This document shows positions 44,048 through 54,908 of a stretch of DNA of 64,000 nucleotides, one piece after another (the stretch's first letter is position 1; the number at the start of each line of letters is the position of its first letter). The notes beneath the pieces were generated by a model, which saw nothing but the letters and a program-made list of their open reading frames with translations, had not been told where the DNA came from and made no database searches. The stretch lies in assembly GCF_003350325.1 (NCBI RefSeq), contig NZ_QLYZ01000006.1:124001-188000 (forward strand). The letters are read 5' to 3'. Both the position numbers and the translations under genes were made by a program. This stretch comes from Vibrio rhodolitus. GTDB lineage: Bacteria > Pseudomonadota > Gammaproteobacteria > Enterobacterales > Vibrionaceae.

Positions 44048-45907
44048 ATGATGGATCGATTGCGCGAAGGCGTGAATAGCATCGCGGTTAAAATTATCCT
44101 AGGCCTGATTATTCTATCTTTCGTATTCGCTGGTGTAGGTAGCTACATTGTTGGCGGCAGTAACAACGTTGCAGCGAAAGTAGGTAATGTCGAAATCAGT
44201 CGTGGTGAGTTCGAACAGGCATACCAAAACGAACGCAATCGCATGCAAGCTCAGCTTGGCGATTATTTCTCTAACCTACTAGCTGACCCAAGCTATGTTG
44301 CGTCTTTCCGCCAATCGGTACTAGACCGTATGATTAACGATGCGCTACTTGAGCAACACGCACAAACTCTAGGTTTACGCGTAAGTGATGCACAAGTACG
44401 TGAGTTACTGCTAGCGATGCCACAATTTCAAGTGGATGGTAAGTTCAGCTCAGACGTGTATCAATCAGCACTACGCCGCGCTGGATACAGCCCTGAAAGT
44501 TTTGCTGAGTACTTACGTCGTGATCTAGTGCGTAACCAACTGCTAACCGCCGTTCAAGCAAGTGATTTCTCTCTTCCTGGCGAAGTATCGGCACAAAGCA
44601 AGCTGATCATGCAGACTCGCGAAGTGAAGACGATCAATCTAGCGCTAGCGGATTTTGCTGAGAAAGTAGAGCTGACTGATGAAGAAATTCAGCAATACTA
44701 CGAGCAAAACCCAGAGCGTTACACCCGTCCAGAACAAGCTAAAGTATCGTATATCGAACTTTCTGCAGAAGCATTGAAAAACTCAATTGCAATCAGCGAC
44801 GAGCAAGCAAAACAATACTACCAAGAGCACTTAGACAAATACTCATCTGAAGAGCAACGTAAAGTGAGCCACATCCTAGTTCAGGGTGATGATGAAGCGA
44901 AAGCACAAGCTATCCTTGATGAGCTAAATGCTGGTGCTGACTTTGCTACGCTAGCGGAAGAAAAATCTGAAGATATCGGCAGCGCTGAAGAAGGTGGTTC
45001 ACTAGGTTGGATTGAACGTGGTGTGATGGACCCTGCTTTTGAAGAAGCAGCGTTTGCACTGCAAAATGCAGGTGATGTAACCGGGCTAGTGAAATCTGAT
45101 TTTGGTTACCACATCATCAAACTGGATGAACTAAAAGATTCAGTGGCTAAGCCTTATGCGGAAGTTGCAGAAACAATCAAACAAGAGCTTCGCGACCAAA
45201 AAGCGGTAGACGAGTTCTACGAGCTGCAAAGTGAACTTGAGCGCGTTGCGTTTGAATACCCAGACTCATTGGATGACGCAGCAGAAGCGGTTAACGCGAA
45301 AATCGTAACAACTGACTTTATCTCTCAAGCTGACGCGCCAGAACTGCTGAAAACACCGGCTGTGATGCAAGCGATTCTCAGCCCAGAAGTTCGCGAAGAC
45401 GGTTTGAACTCAGAAGTTATCGAAGTTGCACCTGAGCACGTGATTGTTGTACGCGTAGAAGATATGCGTGATGAAACAGTACTGCCACTAGCAGAAGTGC
45501 GTGAACAAGTGATTGCGCAGCTATCTCGAGTGAAAGGCGAACAAAACGCAATTGAGCTAGCAACTAAGGTTGTGACTGAGCTTAAAGCGGGCAATGCGAA
45601 CGTATTGGCAGAAAATGGTCTTGCTTTCGGTGACGTGCAAACGATCGATCGCAGCTCTCCGCTAGCGCAAGTTGTATTCGCAATGCCAAAACCTGCAGAA
45701 GGTAAAGTAGGCTACGCTCAGTCGAAATCATTTAATGGTGACGTTGTTGTAGTTGAGTTGGATGCGGTTTCAGATGTATTCAACACGATGTACAACGAGC
45801 AAATTGCTAACCAATTGGTTCAGATGAATGCTCAGCAGAACCTAGAAGGTGTGATTAGCATTCTTCGTAAGACAACGGATATTGAGTACTTCGCTGTGAC
45901 GCAATAA
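44048..45907 (+). CDS. ppiD: Periplasmic folding chaperone PpiD (parvulin-like)
   Basis: This 619-residue inner-membrane-anchored chaperone has an N-terminal segment (VKIILGLIILSFVFAGVGSYI) that anchors it facing the periplasm. A SurA-like N-terminal helical domain follows, then a parvulin domain at about 265-360 (RKVSHILVQ, SLGWIERGVMDPAFEEA, FGYHIIKLDE) and a C-terminal domain. PpiD works near the SecYEG exit on proteins entering the periplasm. It sits between hupB and a comEA-like gene. Confidence 0.95.
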   Translation: MMDRLREGVNSIAVKIILGLIILSFVFAGVGSYIVGGSNNVAAKVGNVEISRGEFEQAYQNERNRMQAQLGDYFSNLLADPSYVASFRQSVLDRMINDALLEQHAQTLGLRVSDAQVRELLLAMPQFQVDGKFSSDVYQSALRRAGYSPESFAEYLRRDLVRNQLLTAVQASDFSLPGEVSAQSKLIMQTREVKTINLALADFAEKVELTDEEIQQYYEQNPERYTRPEQAKVSYIELSAEALKNSIAISDEQAKQYYQEHLDKYSSEEQRKVSHILVQGDDEAKAQAILDELNAGADFATLAEEKSEDIGSAEEGGSLGWIERGVMDPAFEEAAFALQNAGDVTGLVKSDFGYHIIKLDELKDSVAKPYAEVAETIKQELRDQKAVDEFYELQSELERVAFEYPDSLDDAAEAVNAKIVTTDFISQADAPELLKTPAVMQAILSPEVREDGLNSEVIEVAPEHVIVVRVEDMRDETVLPLAEVREQVIAQLSRVKGEQNAIELATKVVTELKAGNANVLAENGLAFGDVQTIDRSSPLAQVVFAMPKPAEGKVGYAQSKSFNGDVVVVELDAVSDVFNTMYNEQIANQLVQMNAQQNLEGVISILRKTTDIEYFAVTQ

Positions 45908-45940
45908 GCGCTACTAATGTAAGTAACATTCCTATCAAAG

Positions 45941-45975
45941 CGGGCTACGAAAGTAGCCCGTTTCGTTTTTTATCG
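45941..45975 (+). terminator. Terminator after ppiD
   Basis: CGGGCTAC and GTAGCCCG form a stem with a GAAA tetraloop, followed by TTTCGTTTTTT. Confidence 0.9.
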
Positions 45976-46042
45976 TTGCGATTCGTAATGCTGGCGCGAG
46001 TGCTTATGGTAAAGCAATCGTTAAGTAAAATAAGGAATGGCA

Positions 46043-46342
46043 ATGAAAATTAAATCACTTTTAATCGCAGCCCTGATTTCACTCTTTTCTTTTGCAACAT
46101 TTGCGCAAGAGAAAAGCCAAGAAAACCCCAAATATGCGGGTATAGAGATTGTGGTGAATGTGAATCAAGCATCGGCAGAAGAAATTGCAGATCTGCTCAA
46201 AGGCGTTGGCTTGAAGAAAGCCCAAGCGATTGTTGACTATCGTCAGCAAAATGGATTGTTTAAAAACGTTGAGGAGCTGAGTAACGTCAAAGGAATCGGC
46301 AGCTCGACAATCGAAAAGAATATCGACCGAATCCAACTTTAG
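46043..46342 (+). CDS. ComEA-family helix-hairpin-helix DNA-binding protein
   Basis: The protein has 99 residues from ATG 46043, where AAGGA lies six bases upstream (the ATG at 46037 has no spacing). A signal peptide ends at TFAQ near residue 21. The mature protein is two helix-hairpin-helix motifs: VNVNQASAEEIADLLKGVG and VEELSNVKGIGSSTIEKN. This is the ComEA fold that binds incoming DNA in the periplasm during natural transformation; in Vibrio, ComEA pulls DNA through the outer membrane. It could be ComEA itself or a small relative; I give no symbol for that reason. Confidence 0.88.
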   Translation: MKIKSLLIAALISLFSFATFAQEKSQENPKYAGIEIVVNVNQASAEEIADLLKGVGLKKAQAIVDYRQQNGLFKNVEELSNVKGIGSSTIEKNIDRIQL

Positions 46343-46510
46343 TGTTTGTACTCAAGGGATCGGGCATGATCTCTTGAGTCGCTTTACGACCTCATCAAGA
46401 TAACGATTAAATCGAAAACTTCCCTAGAACCTTGTCGCATTTAGCTCTATAATTTCACGCCGAAAAAGTCAGGGCAATTTGCACTGACGATAAGCAACTT
46501 GGAGTATTTC

Positions 46511-47191
46511 ATGTCCTCTCACACACCGGTTATTACCGTCGATGGACCAAGTGGTGCGGGTAAAGGCACGCTTTGTATGCAATTGGCTAACAAGCTGGGC
46601 TTTCACTTACTCGATTCAGGTGCAATCTACCGTGTACTCGCATTAGCTGCGATTCACCACGGTGTTGATCTTGAAAACGAAGATTCCCTAGTCGCACTAG
46701 CAACCCATCTTGATGTGCAGTTTATTGCTGAAGGTGACTTAGTTAAAGTGATCCTTGAAGGCGAAGACGTTTCAGGCGAGTTGCGTAAAGAGCAGACTGG
46801 AATGGCTGCATCTAAAGTGGCAGCGTTGCCACGTGTGCGTGAAGCTTTATTGCGTCGCCAACGCGCGTTTGCCGATGGCACTGGTCTAGTTGCTGATGGT
46901 CGTGATATGGGTACGGTTGTCTTCCCACAAGCTGAAGTGAAAATCTTCCTTGATGCAAGTGCAGAAGAACGTGCCGAGCGACGCCTTAAACAGTTGCAAG
47001 ATAAAGGGTTAGATGTTAAATTTGCTGACCTTTTGAGCGAGATCCAAGAGCGAGACGACCGAGATCGTAATCGCCCAGTGGCGCCACTACGCCCTGCAGA
47101 GGATGCGCTGTTGCTTGACTCAACGTCGATGTCTATCGACGAAGTAGTCGAAAAAGCACTACAATATATTGAATCTAAACTGACTGCGTAA
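46511..47191 (+). CDS. cmk: Cytidylate kinase
   Basis: This 226-residue nucleotide kinase phosphorylates CMP and dCMP. The P-loop is [13 protein letters not shown] near the start; [22 protein letters not shown] and ERDDRDRNR are family motifs. I chose ATG 46511 with GGAG six bases upstream; a TTG at 46499 is unlikely. It is followed at 108 bases by rpsA, the usual cmk-rpsA order. Confidence 0.97.
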   Translation: MSSHTPVITVDGPSGAGKGTLCMQLANKLGFHLLDSGAIYRVLALAAIHHGVDLENEDSLVALATHLDVQFIAEGDLVKVILEGEDVSGELRKEQTGMAASKVAALPRVREALLRRQRAFADGTGLVADGRDMGTVVFPQAEVKIFLDASAEERAERRLKQLQDKGLDVKFADLLSEIQERDDRDRNRPVAPLRPAEDALLLDSTSMSIDEVVEKALQYIESKLTA

Positions 47192-47299
47192 TTTACGGGG
47201 TCGGCTCAGAGCGTTGGTCGCAAGGATGATGACTGGCGAATTTAATAACCCCATGAGGTAGGATACCCGTGGACGTTTAATTTATTGAAGATTAAATAA

Positions 47300-48970
47300 A
47301 TGACTGAATCTTTTGCTCAACTCTTTGAAGAGTTTCTAAACGAGACTGAATTCCAACAAGGTACTATCGTTAAAGGTACTGTAGTAGCTATCGAGAACGG
47401 TTACGTTCTTGTTGACGCTGGTCTTAAGTCTGAGTCTGCAATCCCTGCTGAACAATTCAAGAACGCTGCTGGCGAACTTGAAGTTGAAGTTGGTTCTGAA
47501 GTTGATGTTGCTCTAGACGCAGTAGAAGACGGTTTCGGTGAAACTCAACTTTCTCGTGAGAAAGCGAAGCGTCACGAAGCTTGGATCGTTCTTGAGAAAG
47601 CTTACGAAGAAGCTGAAACTGTTGTTGGTATCATCAACGGTAAAGTTAAAGGCGGTTTCACTGTTGAACTTAACGGTATCCGTGCGTTCCTACCAGGTTC
47701 ACTAGTAGACGTACGTCCTATCCGTGATACAGCTCACCTAGAAAACAAAGAACTTGAGTTCAAAGTTATCAAGCTTGACCAGAAGCGTAACAACGTAGTT
47801 GTTTCTCGTCGCGCAGTTATCGAATCTGAAAACAGCGTAGAGCGTGATGAGCTACTAGAAAACCTACAAGAAGGCGCAGAAGTTAAAGGTATCGTTAAGA
47901 ACCTTACTGACTACGGTGCATTCGTTGATCTAGGTGGTGTTGACGGTCTTCTACATATCACTGATATGGCATGGAAACGCGTTAAGCACCCATCAGAAAT
48001 CGTTAACGTAGGTGACGAAATCCTAGTTAAAGTTCTTAAGTTCGATCGTGAGCGTACTCGCGTATCACTAGGTCTTAAGCAACTAGGCGAAGATCCATGG
48101 GTAGCAATCGCTAAGCGTTACCCAGAAGGTCACAAGCTTTCTGGTCGTGTAACTAACCTAACTGATTACGGCTGCTTCGTTGAAATCGAAGAAGGCGTTG
48201 AAGGTCTAGTTCACGTTTCTGAAATGGATTGGACTAACAAGAACATCCACCCATCTAAAGTTGTTAATGTTGGCGACGAAGTTGAGGTTATGGTTCTTGA
48301 GATCGACGAAGAACGTCGTCGTATCTCTCTAGGTCTAAAACAGTGTAAAGCTAACCCTTGGCAGTCTTTCGCTGAAGCGCAAGCTAAAGGCGACAAAGTT
48401 ACTGGTAAGATCAAGTCAATCACTGACTTCGGTATCTTCATCGGTCTAGAAGGCGGCATCGACGGTCTAGTTCACCTATCTGACATTTCTTGGAATGTTG
48501 CTGGCGAAGAAGCTGTACGTGAGTACAAGAAAGGCGACGAGATCTCTGCAGTTGTTCTAGCAGTAGACGCAGAGCGTGAGCGCATCTCTCTAGGCGTTAA
48601 GCAAATGGAAAATGACCCATTCAATGCTTACGTTGCAGAGAAGAAGAAAGGCGTTCTAGTTAACGGTACTGTAACTGCAGTAGACGCTAAAGGCGCAACT
48701 GTTGAGCTAGAAGAAGGCGTTGAAGGCTACATCCGTGCATCTGAAGTTGCACGTGACCGCGTAGAAGACGCTACTCTAATCCTAAGCGTTGGTGACAGCG
48801 TTGAAGCGAAATTTACTGGTGTTGACCGTAAGAACCGCGTAATCAACCTATCTATCAAAGCTAAAGACGAAGCTGAAGAGCAAGAAGCAATGGCATCTAT
48901 CAACAAGCAAGATGACGCTGCATTCGGTAACGCTATGGCAGACGCTTTCAAAGCAGCTAAAGGCGAATAA
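47300..48970 (+). CDS. rpsA: 30S ribosomal protein S1
   Basis: This 556-residue protein has six S1 (OB-fold) repeats; repeats 3-6 are clearly visible by their recurring GxVxxxTDYGxFV and GLVHxS phrases. The first two bind the ribosome and the others bind mRNA. Codon use is extremely biased, as expected for a ribosomal protein. Its AT-rich leader probably mediates autogenous control, as known for S1. A strong terminator follows. Confidence 0.98.
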   Translation: MTESFAQLFEEFLNETEFQQGTIVKGTVVAIENGYVLVDAGLKSESAIPAEQFKNAAGELEVEVGSEVDVALDAVEDGFGETQLSREKAKRHEAWIVLEKAYEEAETVVGIINGKVKGGFTVELNGIRAFLPGSLVDVRPIRDTAHLENKELEFKVIKLDQKRNNVVVSRRAVIESENSVERDELLENLQEGAEVKGIVKNLTDYGAFVDLGGVDGLLHITDMAWKRVKHPSEIVNVGDEILVKVLKFDRERTRVSLGLKQLGEDPWVAIAKRYPEGHKLSGRVTNLTDYGCFVEIEEGVEGLVHVSEMDWTNKNIHPSKVVNVGDEVEVMVLEIDEERRRISLGLKQCKANPWQSFAEAQAKGDKVTGKIKSITDFGIFIGLEGGIDGLVHLSDISWNVAGEEAVREYKKGDEISAVVLAVDAERERISLGVKQMENDPFNAYVAEKKKGVLVNGTVTAVDAKGATVELEEGVEGYIRASEVARDRVEDATLILSVGDSVEAKFTGVDRKNRVINLSIKAKDEAEEQEAMASINKQDDAAFGNAMADAFKAAKGE

Positions 48971-48987
48971 TTTAATTCCCTTATAGC

Positions 48988-49014
48988 AAAAAGGAGCCGA
49001 AAGGCTCCTTTTTT
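48988..49014 (+). terminator. Terminator after rpsA
   Basis: AAAAAGGAGCC and GGCTCCTTTTT form an 11-bp stem with a GAAA loop and a T-run. Confidence 0.94.
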
Positions 49015-49025
49015 ATTTGTGTGGT

Positions 49026-49133
49026 CTAATACCAATTTCTGCAACTGGTTAGAAAGAAAGCGAATCCTTGCTGTACATCTTGGGTAAATTTTGTCTAGAA
49101 TTACTAGCAAGTGTTTGTTGGAATTGGTATTAG
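49026..49133. repeat. MITE-like element with 12-bp terminal inverted repeats
   Basis: CTAATACCAATT at 49026-49037 and its exact reverse complement AATTGGTATTAG at 49122-49133 bound a 108-bp element in the rpsA-ihfB gap. The inside is AT-rich and noncoding. TAATACCAAT ends are, from memory, frequent in Vibrio intergenic repeats. No flanking direct repeat is obvious. Confidence 0.6.
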
Positions 49134-49172
49134 TTACTATAATAAGTAATAAATTACTCTACGAGGGAAACT

Positions 49173-49451
49173 ATGACTAAGTCTGAATTGATTGAAAGAC
49201 TTTGCGCTGAGCAAACTCATCTTTCAGCGAAAGAAGTCGAAGATGCGGTAAAAGACATTCTTGAGCACATGGCATCAACACTTGAGAAAGGCGAACGTAT
49301 TGAGATCCGTGGCTTTGGCAGTTTCTCGCTTCATTACCGTGAGCCACGTGTAGGTCGCAACCCAAAAACGGGTGAAAAAGTGGAATTAGAGGGCAAATAT
49401 GTACCTCATTTCAAACCAGGTAAAGAGCTACGTGAACGCGTAAACCTATAG
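49173..49451 (+). CDS. ihfB: Integration host factor subunit beta
   Basis: This 92-residue HU-family protein has [21 protein letters not shown] as its DNA-binding arm and the start [10 protein letters not shown] typical of IhfB. With IhfA it bends DNA at specific sites, for instance at sigma-54 promoters such as that of dctP. Downstream of rpsA is its conserved position. Confidence 0.97.
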   Translation: MTKSELIERLCAEQTHLSAKEVEDAVKDILEHMASTLEKGERIEIRGFGSFSLHYREPRVGRNPKTGEKVELEGKYVPHFKPGKELRERVNL

Positions 49452-49472
49452 GCTCAGGCTGAACTGGTTAAT

Positions 49473-49508
49473 AAAAAGGCGGAGTGCTTTCGGTGCTTCG
49501 CCTTTTTT
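49473..49508 (+). terminator. Terminator after ihfB
   Basis: AAAAGGCG-x-AGTGC pairs with GTGCT-x-CGCCTTTT (small internal bulge), ending in six T. Confidence 0.85.
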
Positions 49509-49590
49509 AGTTTATGCAAAGATAACCATGGAGTGTTACTGGGTTTTACTGCATAATCTTAGCTGTCGATTTTAAGATGGGTAATGGACT

Positions 49591-49872
49591 ATGAAAATTA
49601 TAAAAATCGTTATCGTATTAGCTTTGTTTCTTATTGCGTTGGCTTTAGGCTCGCAAAATCAAGCAGTTGTGACGTTTAATTACTTGTTAGCTCAAGGTGA
49701 CTTCCATTTATCAACTCTGCTCGGTGTAGTGTTTGTGACTGGTTTTGCTATCGCATGGATTATTTTTGGTAGCCTTCACTTAAAATCTCAGCTGCAAGTT
49801 CGCAAGCTGAATAAGCAGCTTAAAAAACTCACACCCGTTACCTCGACTGAGGTCGAACAAAGTAAAGCATAA
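49591..49872 (+). CDS. lapA: Lipopolysaccharide assembly protein A
   Basis: This 93-residue inner-membrane protein has two membrane segments (IVIVLALFLIALALG and LLGVVFVTGFAIAWIIFG) with the typical SQNQAVVTFNYLLAQG between them, and a coiled C-terminal tail. It works with LapB in controlling LPS synthesis through LpxC turnover. It is followed 25 bases later by lapB. Confidence 0.93.
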   Translation: MKIIKIVIVLALFLIALALGSQNQAVVTFNYLLAQGDFHLSTLLGVVFVTGFAIAWIIFGSLHLKSQLQVRKLNKQLKKLTPVTSTEVEQSKA

Positions 49873-49897
49873 TCGAGTTAAGTAGGCTTTTTCCTCA

Positions 49898-51067
49898 ATG
49901 CTAGAAATACTCTTCTTGTTATTGCCGATCGCCGCAGCTTATGGCTGGTATATGGGTAATCGCAGCGCTCAGCAAGACAAGCAGAAGCACTCAAACCAGA
50001 TCTCCCGCCAATATGTGACGGGTCTTAACTTGCTGCTTTCAGACCAGTCTGATAAAGCGGTCGATCACTTTATTGAGCTGCTTCAAGTTGATAATGACAC
50101 TATTGATACACACCTAGCATTGGGTAACCTGTTTCGATCCCGTGGTGAAGTTGATCGCGCGATTCGTATCCACCAAAACCTCATTTCCCGTTCTGGTCTC
50201 ACCATTGATCAGAAAAATATTGCTTTGCAGCAATTAGCCAAAGACTACATGGCATCTGGCTTTTTAGATCGCGCTGAGAAAATTTTTGAACAGCTGGTTG
50301 AAGAACCCGATCACCGTGAAGCGGCACTGCAGCAGTTAGTTTCGATTTATCAGCAAACTCGCGAATGGCAAAAAGCCATTTATTACGCCTCTCAGCTATT
50401 TAAACTGGGACGTAAACGCATGCGTGTTAGTATTGCGCATTTCTATTGTGAAATGGCGATGCAAGATCAAGCTGATGGTGATCGTAAGCAAGCTATCGCG
50501 CACTTTAAACGCGCGCTAAGTGAAGACCCAAAATGTGTCCGCGCCAGTATCGCGTTAGGTAAGCTGTATCTTGAGAGCGAAGATTACCTCCATACAATTA
50601 AATACATGACGATGGTTCTTGAGCAAGACTCTGACTTTGTCAGTGAAGTTTTGCCGACCTTAGCTGATTGCTATCACCATCTAGGGCAAGAAGATGAGTT
50701 ACTCGACTTCCTACGCCAATGTATCGCAAGTAAAGCGGGCGTATCTGCCGAGCTGATGCTTGCTCAGCTTGTGGCTCAACATGATGGCTCGGCTGCCGCG
50801 CAAGAGCTATTGACGCGTCAGTTGGTGAAAAACCCGACTATGAAGGGCTTTTTCCGCTTGATGGATTACCATTTGATGAATGCGGAAGAGGGGCGTGCGA
50901 AAGAGAGTTTGGCGACGCTGCAGAAGCTGGTTGGTGAACAACTAAAAGTGAAACCGCATTATCGTTGCCGTAAGTGTGGCTTCTCAACACATTCAATGTA
51001 TTGGCACTGCCCTTCATGTAAAGGGTGGGGCACGATCAAGCCGATCCGTGGTTTGGACGGTGAATAG
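49898..51067 (+). CDS. lapB: Lipopolysaccharide assembly protein B (TPR and rubredoxin-like)
   Basis: This 389-residue protein has an N-terminal membrane anchor (LEILFLLLPIAAAYGWYMGN), then about nine TPR units across 40-350, and a C-terminal rubredoxin-like zinc or iron site with four cysteines (CRKCG and CPSCKGWG). It directs FtsH to LpxC in Escherichia coli, balancing LPS and phospholipid synthesis. The length matches the family (389). Confidence 0.96.
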   Translation: MLEILFLLLPIAAAYGWYMGNRSAQQDKQKHSNQISRQYVTGLNLLLSDQSDKAVDHFIELLQVDNDTIDTHLALGNLFRSRGEVDRAIRIHQNLISRSGLTIDQKNIALQQLAKDYMASGFLDRAEKIFEQLVEEPDHREAALQQLVSIYQQTREWQKAIYYASQLFKLGRKRMRVSIAHFYCEMAMQDQADGDRKQAIAHFKRALSEDPKCVRASIALGKLYLESEDYLHTIKYMTMVLEQDSDFVSEVLPTLADCYHHLGQEDELLDFLRQCIASKAGVSAELMLAQLVAQHDGSAAAQELLTRQLVKNPTMKGFFRLMDYHLMNAEEGRAKESLATLQKLVGEQLKVKPHYRCRKCGFSTHSMYWHCPSCKGWGTIKPIRGLDGE

Positions 51068-51076
51068 ACTATTTAT

Positions 51077-51107
51077 AATGCAGCTAATTTATTAGCTGCA
51101 TTTTTTT
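51077..51107 (+). terminator. Terminator after lapB
   Basis: AATGCAGCTAAT and ATTAGCTGCATT form a 12-bp stem, followed by a run of T. Confidence 0.92.
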
Positions 51108-51150
51108 AAGCAAAACAAAGTTGATAAATATAAGTTAATTAGGAGATGAG

Positions 51151-51846
51151 ATGATCGACCAAAAAGTCATCGTAGCACTGGATTATGACAACAAAGCAGA
51201 TGCATTAGCTTTTGTAGACCGTATTGACCCTGCGTCGTGCCGTCTTAAAGTAGGCAAAGAAATGTTCACGCTGTTTGGTCCTGATTTCGTCAAAGAGCTT
51301 CATCAACGTGGTTTTTCTGTATTCCTTGACCTAAAATTCCACGATATTCCAAATACTTGCTCTAAAGCGGTACGCGCCGCGGCAGAAATGGGTGTTTGGA
51401 TGGTCAATGTACATGCCAGCGGTGGCGAGCGCATGATGGCTGCATCACGTGAAATTCTCGAGCCTTACGGTAAAGACCGACCACTACTGATTGGTGTAAC
51501 CGTGCTAACCAGCATGGAACAGCCAGATCTAGCGGGTATCGGCTTGGATATGGCACCAAAAGACCAAGTTATTCGCTTAGCAAACCTAACTAAAAATGCG
51601 GGTCTTGATGGTGTGGTATGTTCTGCACACGAATCTTCAATGTTAAAAGCTGAATTGGGCCAAGAGTTCAAGTTGATCACGCCAGGAATTCGCCCTGCGG
51701 GTGCTGACCAAGGTGATCAGAAGCGCATCATGACACCAGTAGAGGCAATCCAAGCAGGTTCTGATTACCTAGTTATTGGTCGTCCAATTACCCAAGCGGC
51801 AGACCCTGCTGCGGTATTGGCAGCGATTAACGCAACGCTTGTATAA
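51151..51846 (+). CDS. pyrF: Orotidine 5'-phosphate decarboxylase
   Basis: This 231-residue TIM-barrel enzyme converts OMP to UMP in pyrimidine synthesis. The catalytic Lys-Asp cluster is in [29 protein letters not shown] is the phosphate-binding loop, and YLVIGRPI follows. The Shine-Dalgarno is AGGAGA. It is flanked by terminators on both sides. Confidence 0.97.
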   Translation: MIDQKVIVALDYDNKADALAFVDRIDPASCRLKVGKEMFTLFGPDFVKELHQRGFSVFLDLKFHDIPNTCSKAVRAAAEMGVWMVNVHASGGERMMAASREILEPYGKDRPLLIGVTVLTSMEQPDLAGIGLDMAPKDQVIRLANLTKNAGLDGVVCSAHESSMLKAELGQEFKLITPGIRPAGADQGDQKRIMTPVEAIQAGSDYLVIGRPITQAADPAAVLAAINATLV

Positions 51847-51865
51847 TGGCTAAGCTTTAAAAACG

Positions 51866-51892
51866 AAAAGGTCAGTATTTACTGACCTTTTT
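51866..51892. terminator. Terminator between pyrF and miaE
   Basis: AAAAGGTCAGT and ACTGACCTTTT form an 11-bp stem with loop ATTT. It can act for both convergent genes. Confidence 0.9.
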
Positions 51893-51913
51893 ACTTTTGG
51901 ATAAAGCAGAGCT

Positions 51914-52690
51914 CTAAGCTAAGGCAGGAATGCCGCTATGGAATTTAAAATCGCTATCTGCCGAGGAAATAAGCTCTGCTTCTACGCGACCGAACATCGC
52001 TACGCGCTCTGAGATATCTTTACCGGCAATCTCTTCTGCCAGCACCAGATAATCTTGATAGTGGCGTGCTTCTGAGCGCAATAAAGAGACATAAAACTTA
52101 GCGATATCCTCGTCCATATAAGGTGCCAATTTGGCGAAACGTTCACACGAGCGCGCTTCGATATAGGCACCAATGATCAATTTGTCGATTAAAGTTTGTG
52201 GCTCATGGGTCGCCATATTCGAGAGCAGCCCCTTCGCGTAGCGGCTTGCTGGAATTGGCTCATAGTCGATGCCTCGTTCATCCATGATTTCTAATACTTG
52301 ATAGAAGTGATGAAGCTCTTCTTTGATCAGCAAGACCATTTTATCAATCAGATCTTGGCTATATGGTGAGTCAGATTTTGCCATGATCGCTTTTGAAATG
52401 TTGCTCTTGCCCTTGAGGGTTTCAAGTGAACCTTTGCCGCGATAGGCGAAATCTTCGTATGGCTTAAACCAATCGAGTAAGCTGTGTGCACTGCTTTTAT
52501 CGACCGCGTATTTACGGATCAGATACATCGCTGATTGACCTGCTTTCAGTTCACATAGTAGATGATCGATCAGTACCGTTTTTAGATTTTCAGGTTTACG
52601 GGCTTCGTCGACCCATTGTGTTGGGGTAGGGCATTGCAGAAATTGATGAATGGGCGCGAGTAATTCTTGATATTGTTCTAGTTGCTGCAT
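51914..52690 (-). CDS. miaE: tRNA 2-methylthio-N6-isopentenyladenosine hydroxylase
   Basis: This 258-residue diiron ferritin-like hydroxylase is identified by its metal ligands in KEELHHFYQVLE, EARSCERFAKL and SEARHYQDYLVLAEE. MiaE adds a hydroxyl to ms2i6A at tRNA position 37 using oxygen. I chose ATG 52690; a TTG start at 52708 would fall in the preceding hairpin. It is transcribed after the unknown gene at 52754, with a perfect palindrome between them. Confidence 0.92.
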   Translation of the reverse strand: MQQLEQYQELLAPIHQFLQCPTPTQWVDEARKPENLKTVLIDHLLCELKAGQSAMYLIRKYAVDKSSAHSLLDWFKPYEDFAYRGKGSLETLKGKSNISKAIMAKSDSPYSQDLIDKMVLLIKEELHHFYQVLEIMDERGIDYEPIPASRYAKGLLSNMATHEPQTLIDKLIIGAYIEARSCERFAKLAPYMDEDIAKFYVSLLRSEARHYQDYLVLAEEIAGKDISERVAMFGRVEAELISSADSDFKFHSGIPALA

Positions 52691-52708
52691 GACTTTACTT
52701 ACTAACAA

Positions 52709-52732
52709 AAAAGGTCGCAGCTGCGACCTTTT
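52709..52732 (-). terminator. Perfect palindrome between the 52754 gene and miaE
   Basis: AAAAGGTCGCAG and CTGCGACCTTTT are exact reverse complements with no spacer; on the minus strand the arm runs into TTTTTTGTT. It is likely the terminator of the 52754 gene. Confidence 0.85.
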
Positions 52733-52753
52733 AAAAGGAATAACAGTAGTATA

Positions 52754-53518
52754 TTACCACTTTTTCTTTTCACCAAAGAGCGCATCCATATCTTCTTCGC
52801 GCTGTTTGTCCATGATTTGCTGTTGCTCGGTGGCATTTTGTGTTTGACGACGTTTCTCAAGATCATCATACATAGTTTGTAGCTTTTCTTTTGCTTGTAC
52901 AGAGTAAGGATCGTTCTTGGTGCTCAGCACCTCGAGACCTTTACGTAGCAATTGAATAGCAGTGCCCGGTTGACCACGCACAATCGCATCGTTCGAGCGC
53001 TTGATTACATTTTCAATGTTGATGCGCACTTGGATAGCTTCAAGGCGAGCATTTTCAACAACGTATGCTTCAGTATCAAAACGACCTTTATTGTGTTCAT
53101 TGCGGATGGTGTCACGCAGACGTTTCACCAACTTTAGCATCACAATGGCTTGCTTATCATTACTCGGTACTTTAAACGCTGCGCTTTCACCGCTTTGAAA
53201 GTTTTCGTTTAAGTTTTCGATCTGTTGCTTGACGTGTTCAACGCGCTGCTCAAGCTGTTTATTCTTTGGATCAAGCTCGTACATATTCTGTACGGCATCA
53301 AGAATACGGTTATTTAGACACAACAACAGGTTCTTACTGTATGGCATATGGTGCGCATGACCAATAAGTTCTTCTGTGGCATCAATAATGGCGATGTATC
53401 GGGCGCTTTCTTGCTTCTTTGCTGTGGCAATTTTCGCGTTGTATTGCAAGATGATGTTGTAGCCAAGGACTAACACCAACAAAATCGCGACAAGAGCAAT
53501 GATTAAACCAATATTCAT
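52754..53518 (-). CDS. Membrane-anchored coiled-coil protein of unknown function
   Basis: This 254-residue protein starts at ATG 53518 (GGAA just upstream); a longer frame to 53599 is not supported. It has one N-terminal membrane segment (IGLIIALVAILLVLVLGY), then a cytoplasmic helical domain with coiled coil at about 80-115 and a C-terminal Gln/Arg/Glu-rich tail ending DALFGEKKKW. No catalytic motif is seen. It appears to be a conserved Vibrio envelope-associated protein; I cannot assign a function. Confidence 0.8.
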   Translation of the reverse strand: MNIGLIIALVAILLVLVLGYNIILQYNAKIATAKKQESARYIAIIDATEELIGHAHHMPYSKNLLLCLNNRILDAVQNMYELDPKNKQLEQRVEHVKQQIENLNENFQSGESAAFKVPSNDKQAIVMLKLVKRLRDTIRNEHNKGRFDTEAYVVENARLEAIQVRINIENVIKRSNDAIVRGQPGTAIQLLRKGLEVLSTKNDPYSVQAKEKLQTMYDDLEKRRQTQNATEQQQIMDKQREEDMDALFGEKKKW

Positions 53519-53807
53519 AAATTCCGTTATCTTATGTTTATTACGGCTAGCAGCTAAGGATACACGATTCTTGGGGGCTGCGGCAGCAAATATTCCCATC
53601 CGTCGATATTATTGCGTGTTGAATGTTTTATTAACACGGAAAAAACAATTTCTAACGAGAAACTGAGCTTTCGATTGCAAAATTCATCTTTGGTGCGTCA
53701 AATTGCAGCAACTGTTGCGGTTAAATTGCCAATTTAACTACCATTTTACTAAAAGAGACGTTATAACTAAATCTTATAACCTATATGTCTGAGCCTTACC
53801 TAATTGA

Positions 53808-54842
<1,035 letters not shown>

Positions 54843-54860
54843 TTACTACTCAAAACGGTC

Positions 54861-54908
54861 ACTTCCCTCTAGAATTGGCGCTTGCAAAGGCGCCGCTTAG
54901 AGGGAAGT
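54861..54908 (+). promoter_or_regulatory. RBS-sequestering hairpin in front of the methyltransferase gene
   Basis: ACTTCCCTCTA (54861-54871) is the exact reverse complement of TAGAGGGAAGT (54898-54908), with a second GGCGC/GCGCC stem inside. The 3' arm is the Shine-Dalgarno (GAGGGAAG) and ends right at the ATG, so the folded RNA hides the ribosome site. It may also help end cysB transcripts. Confidence 0.75.

Noticed and set aside
47300..48970. Internal repeats in rpsA considered as a DNA repeat array
   Set aside because: They are the coding repeats of S1 domains with biased codons, not a separate element.
53691..53706. TGGTGC...TTGC upstream of cysB considered as a sigma-54 promoter
   Set aside because: GG and GC are 11 bases apart, not the required 10, and cysB is not known as a sigma-54 target.
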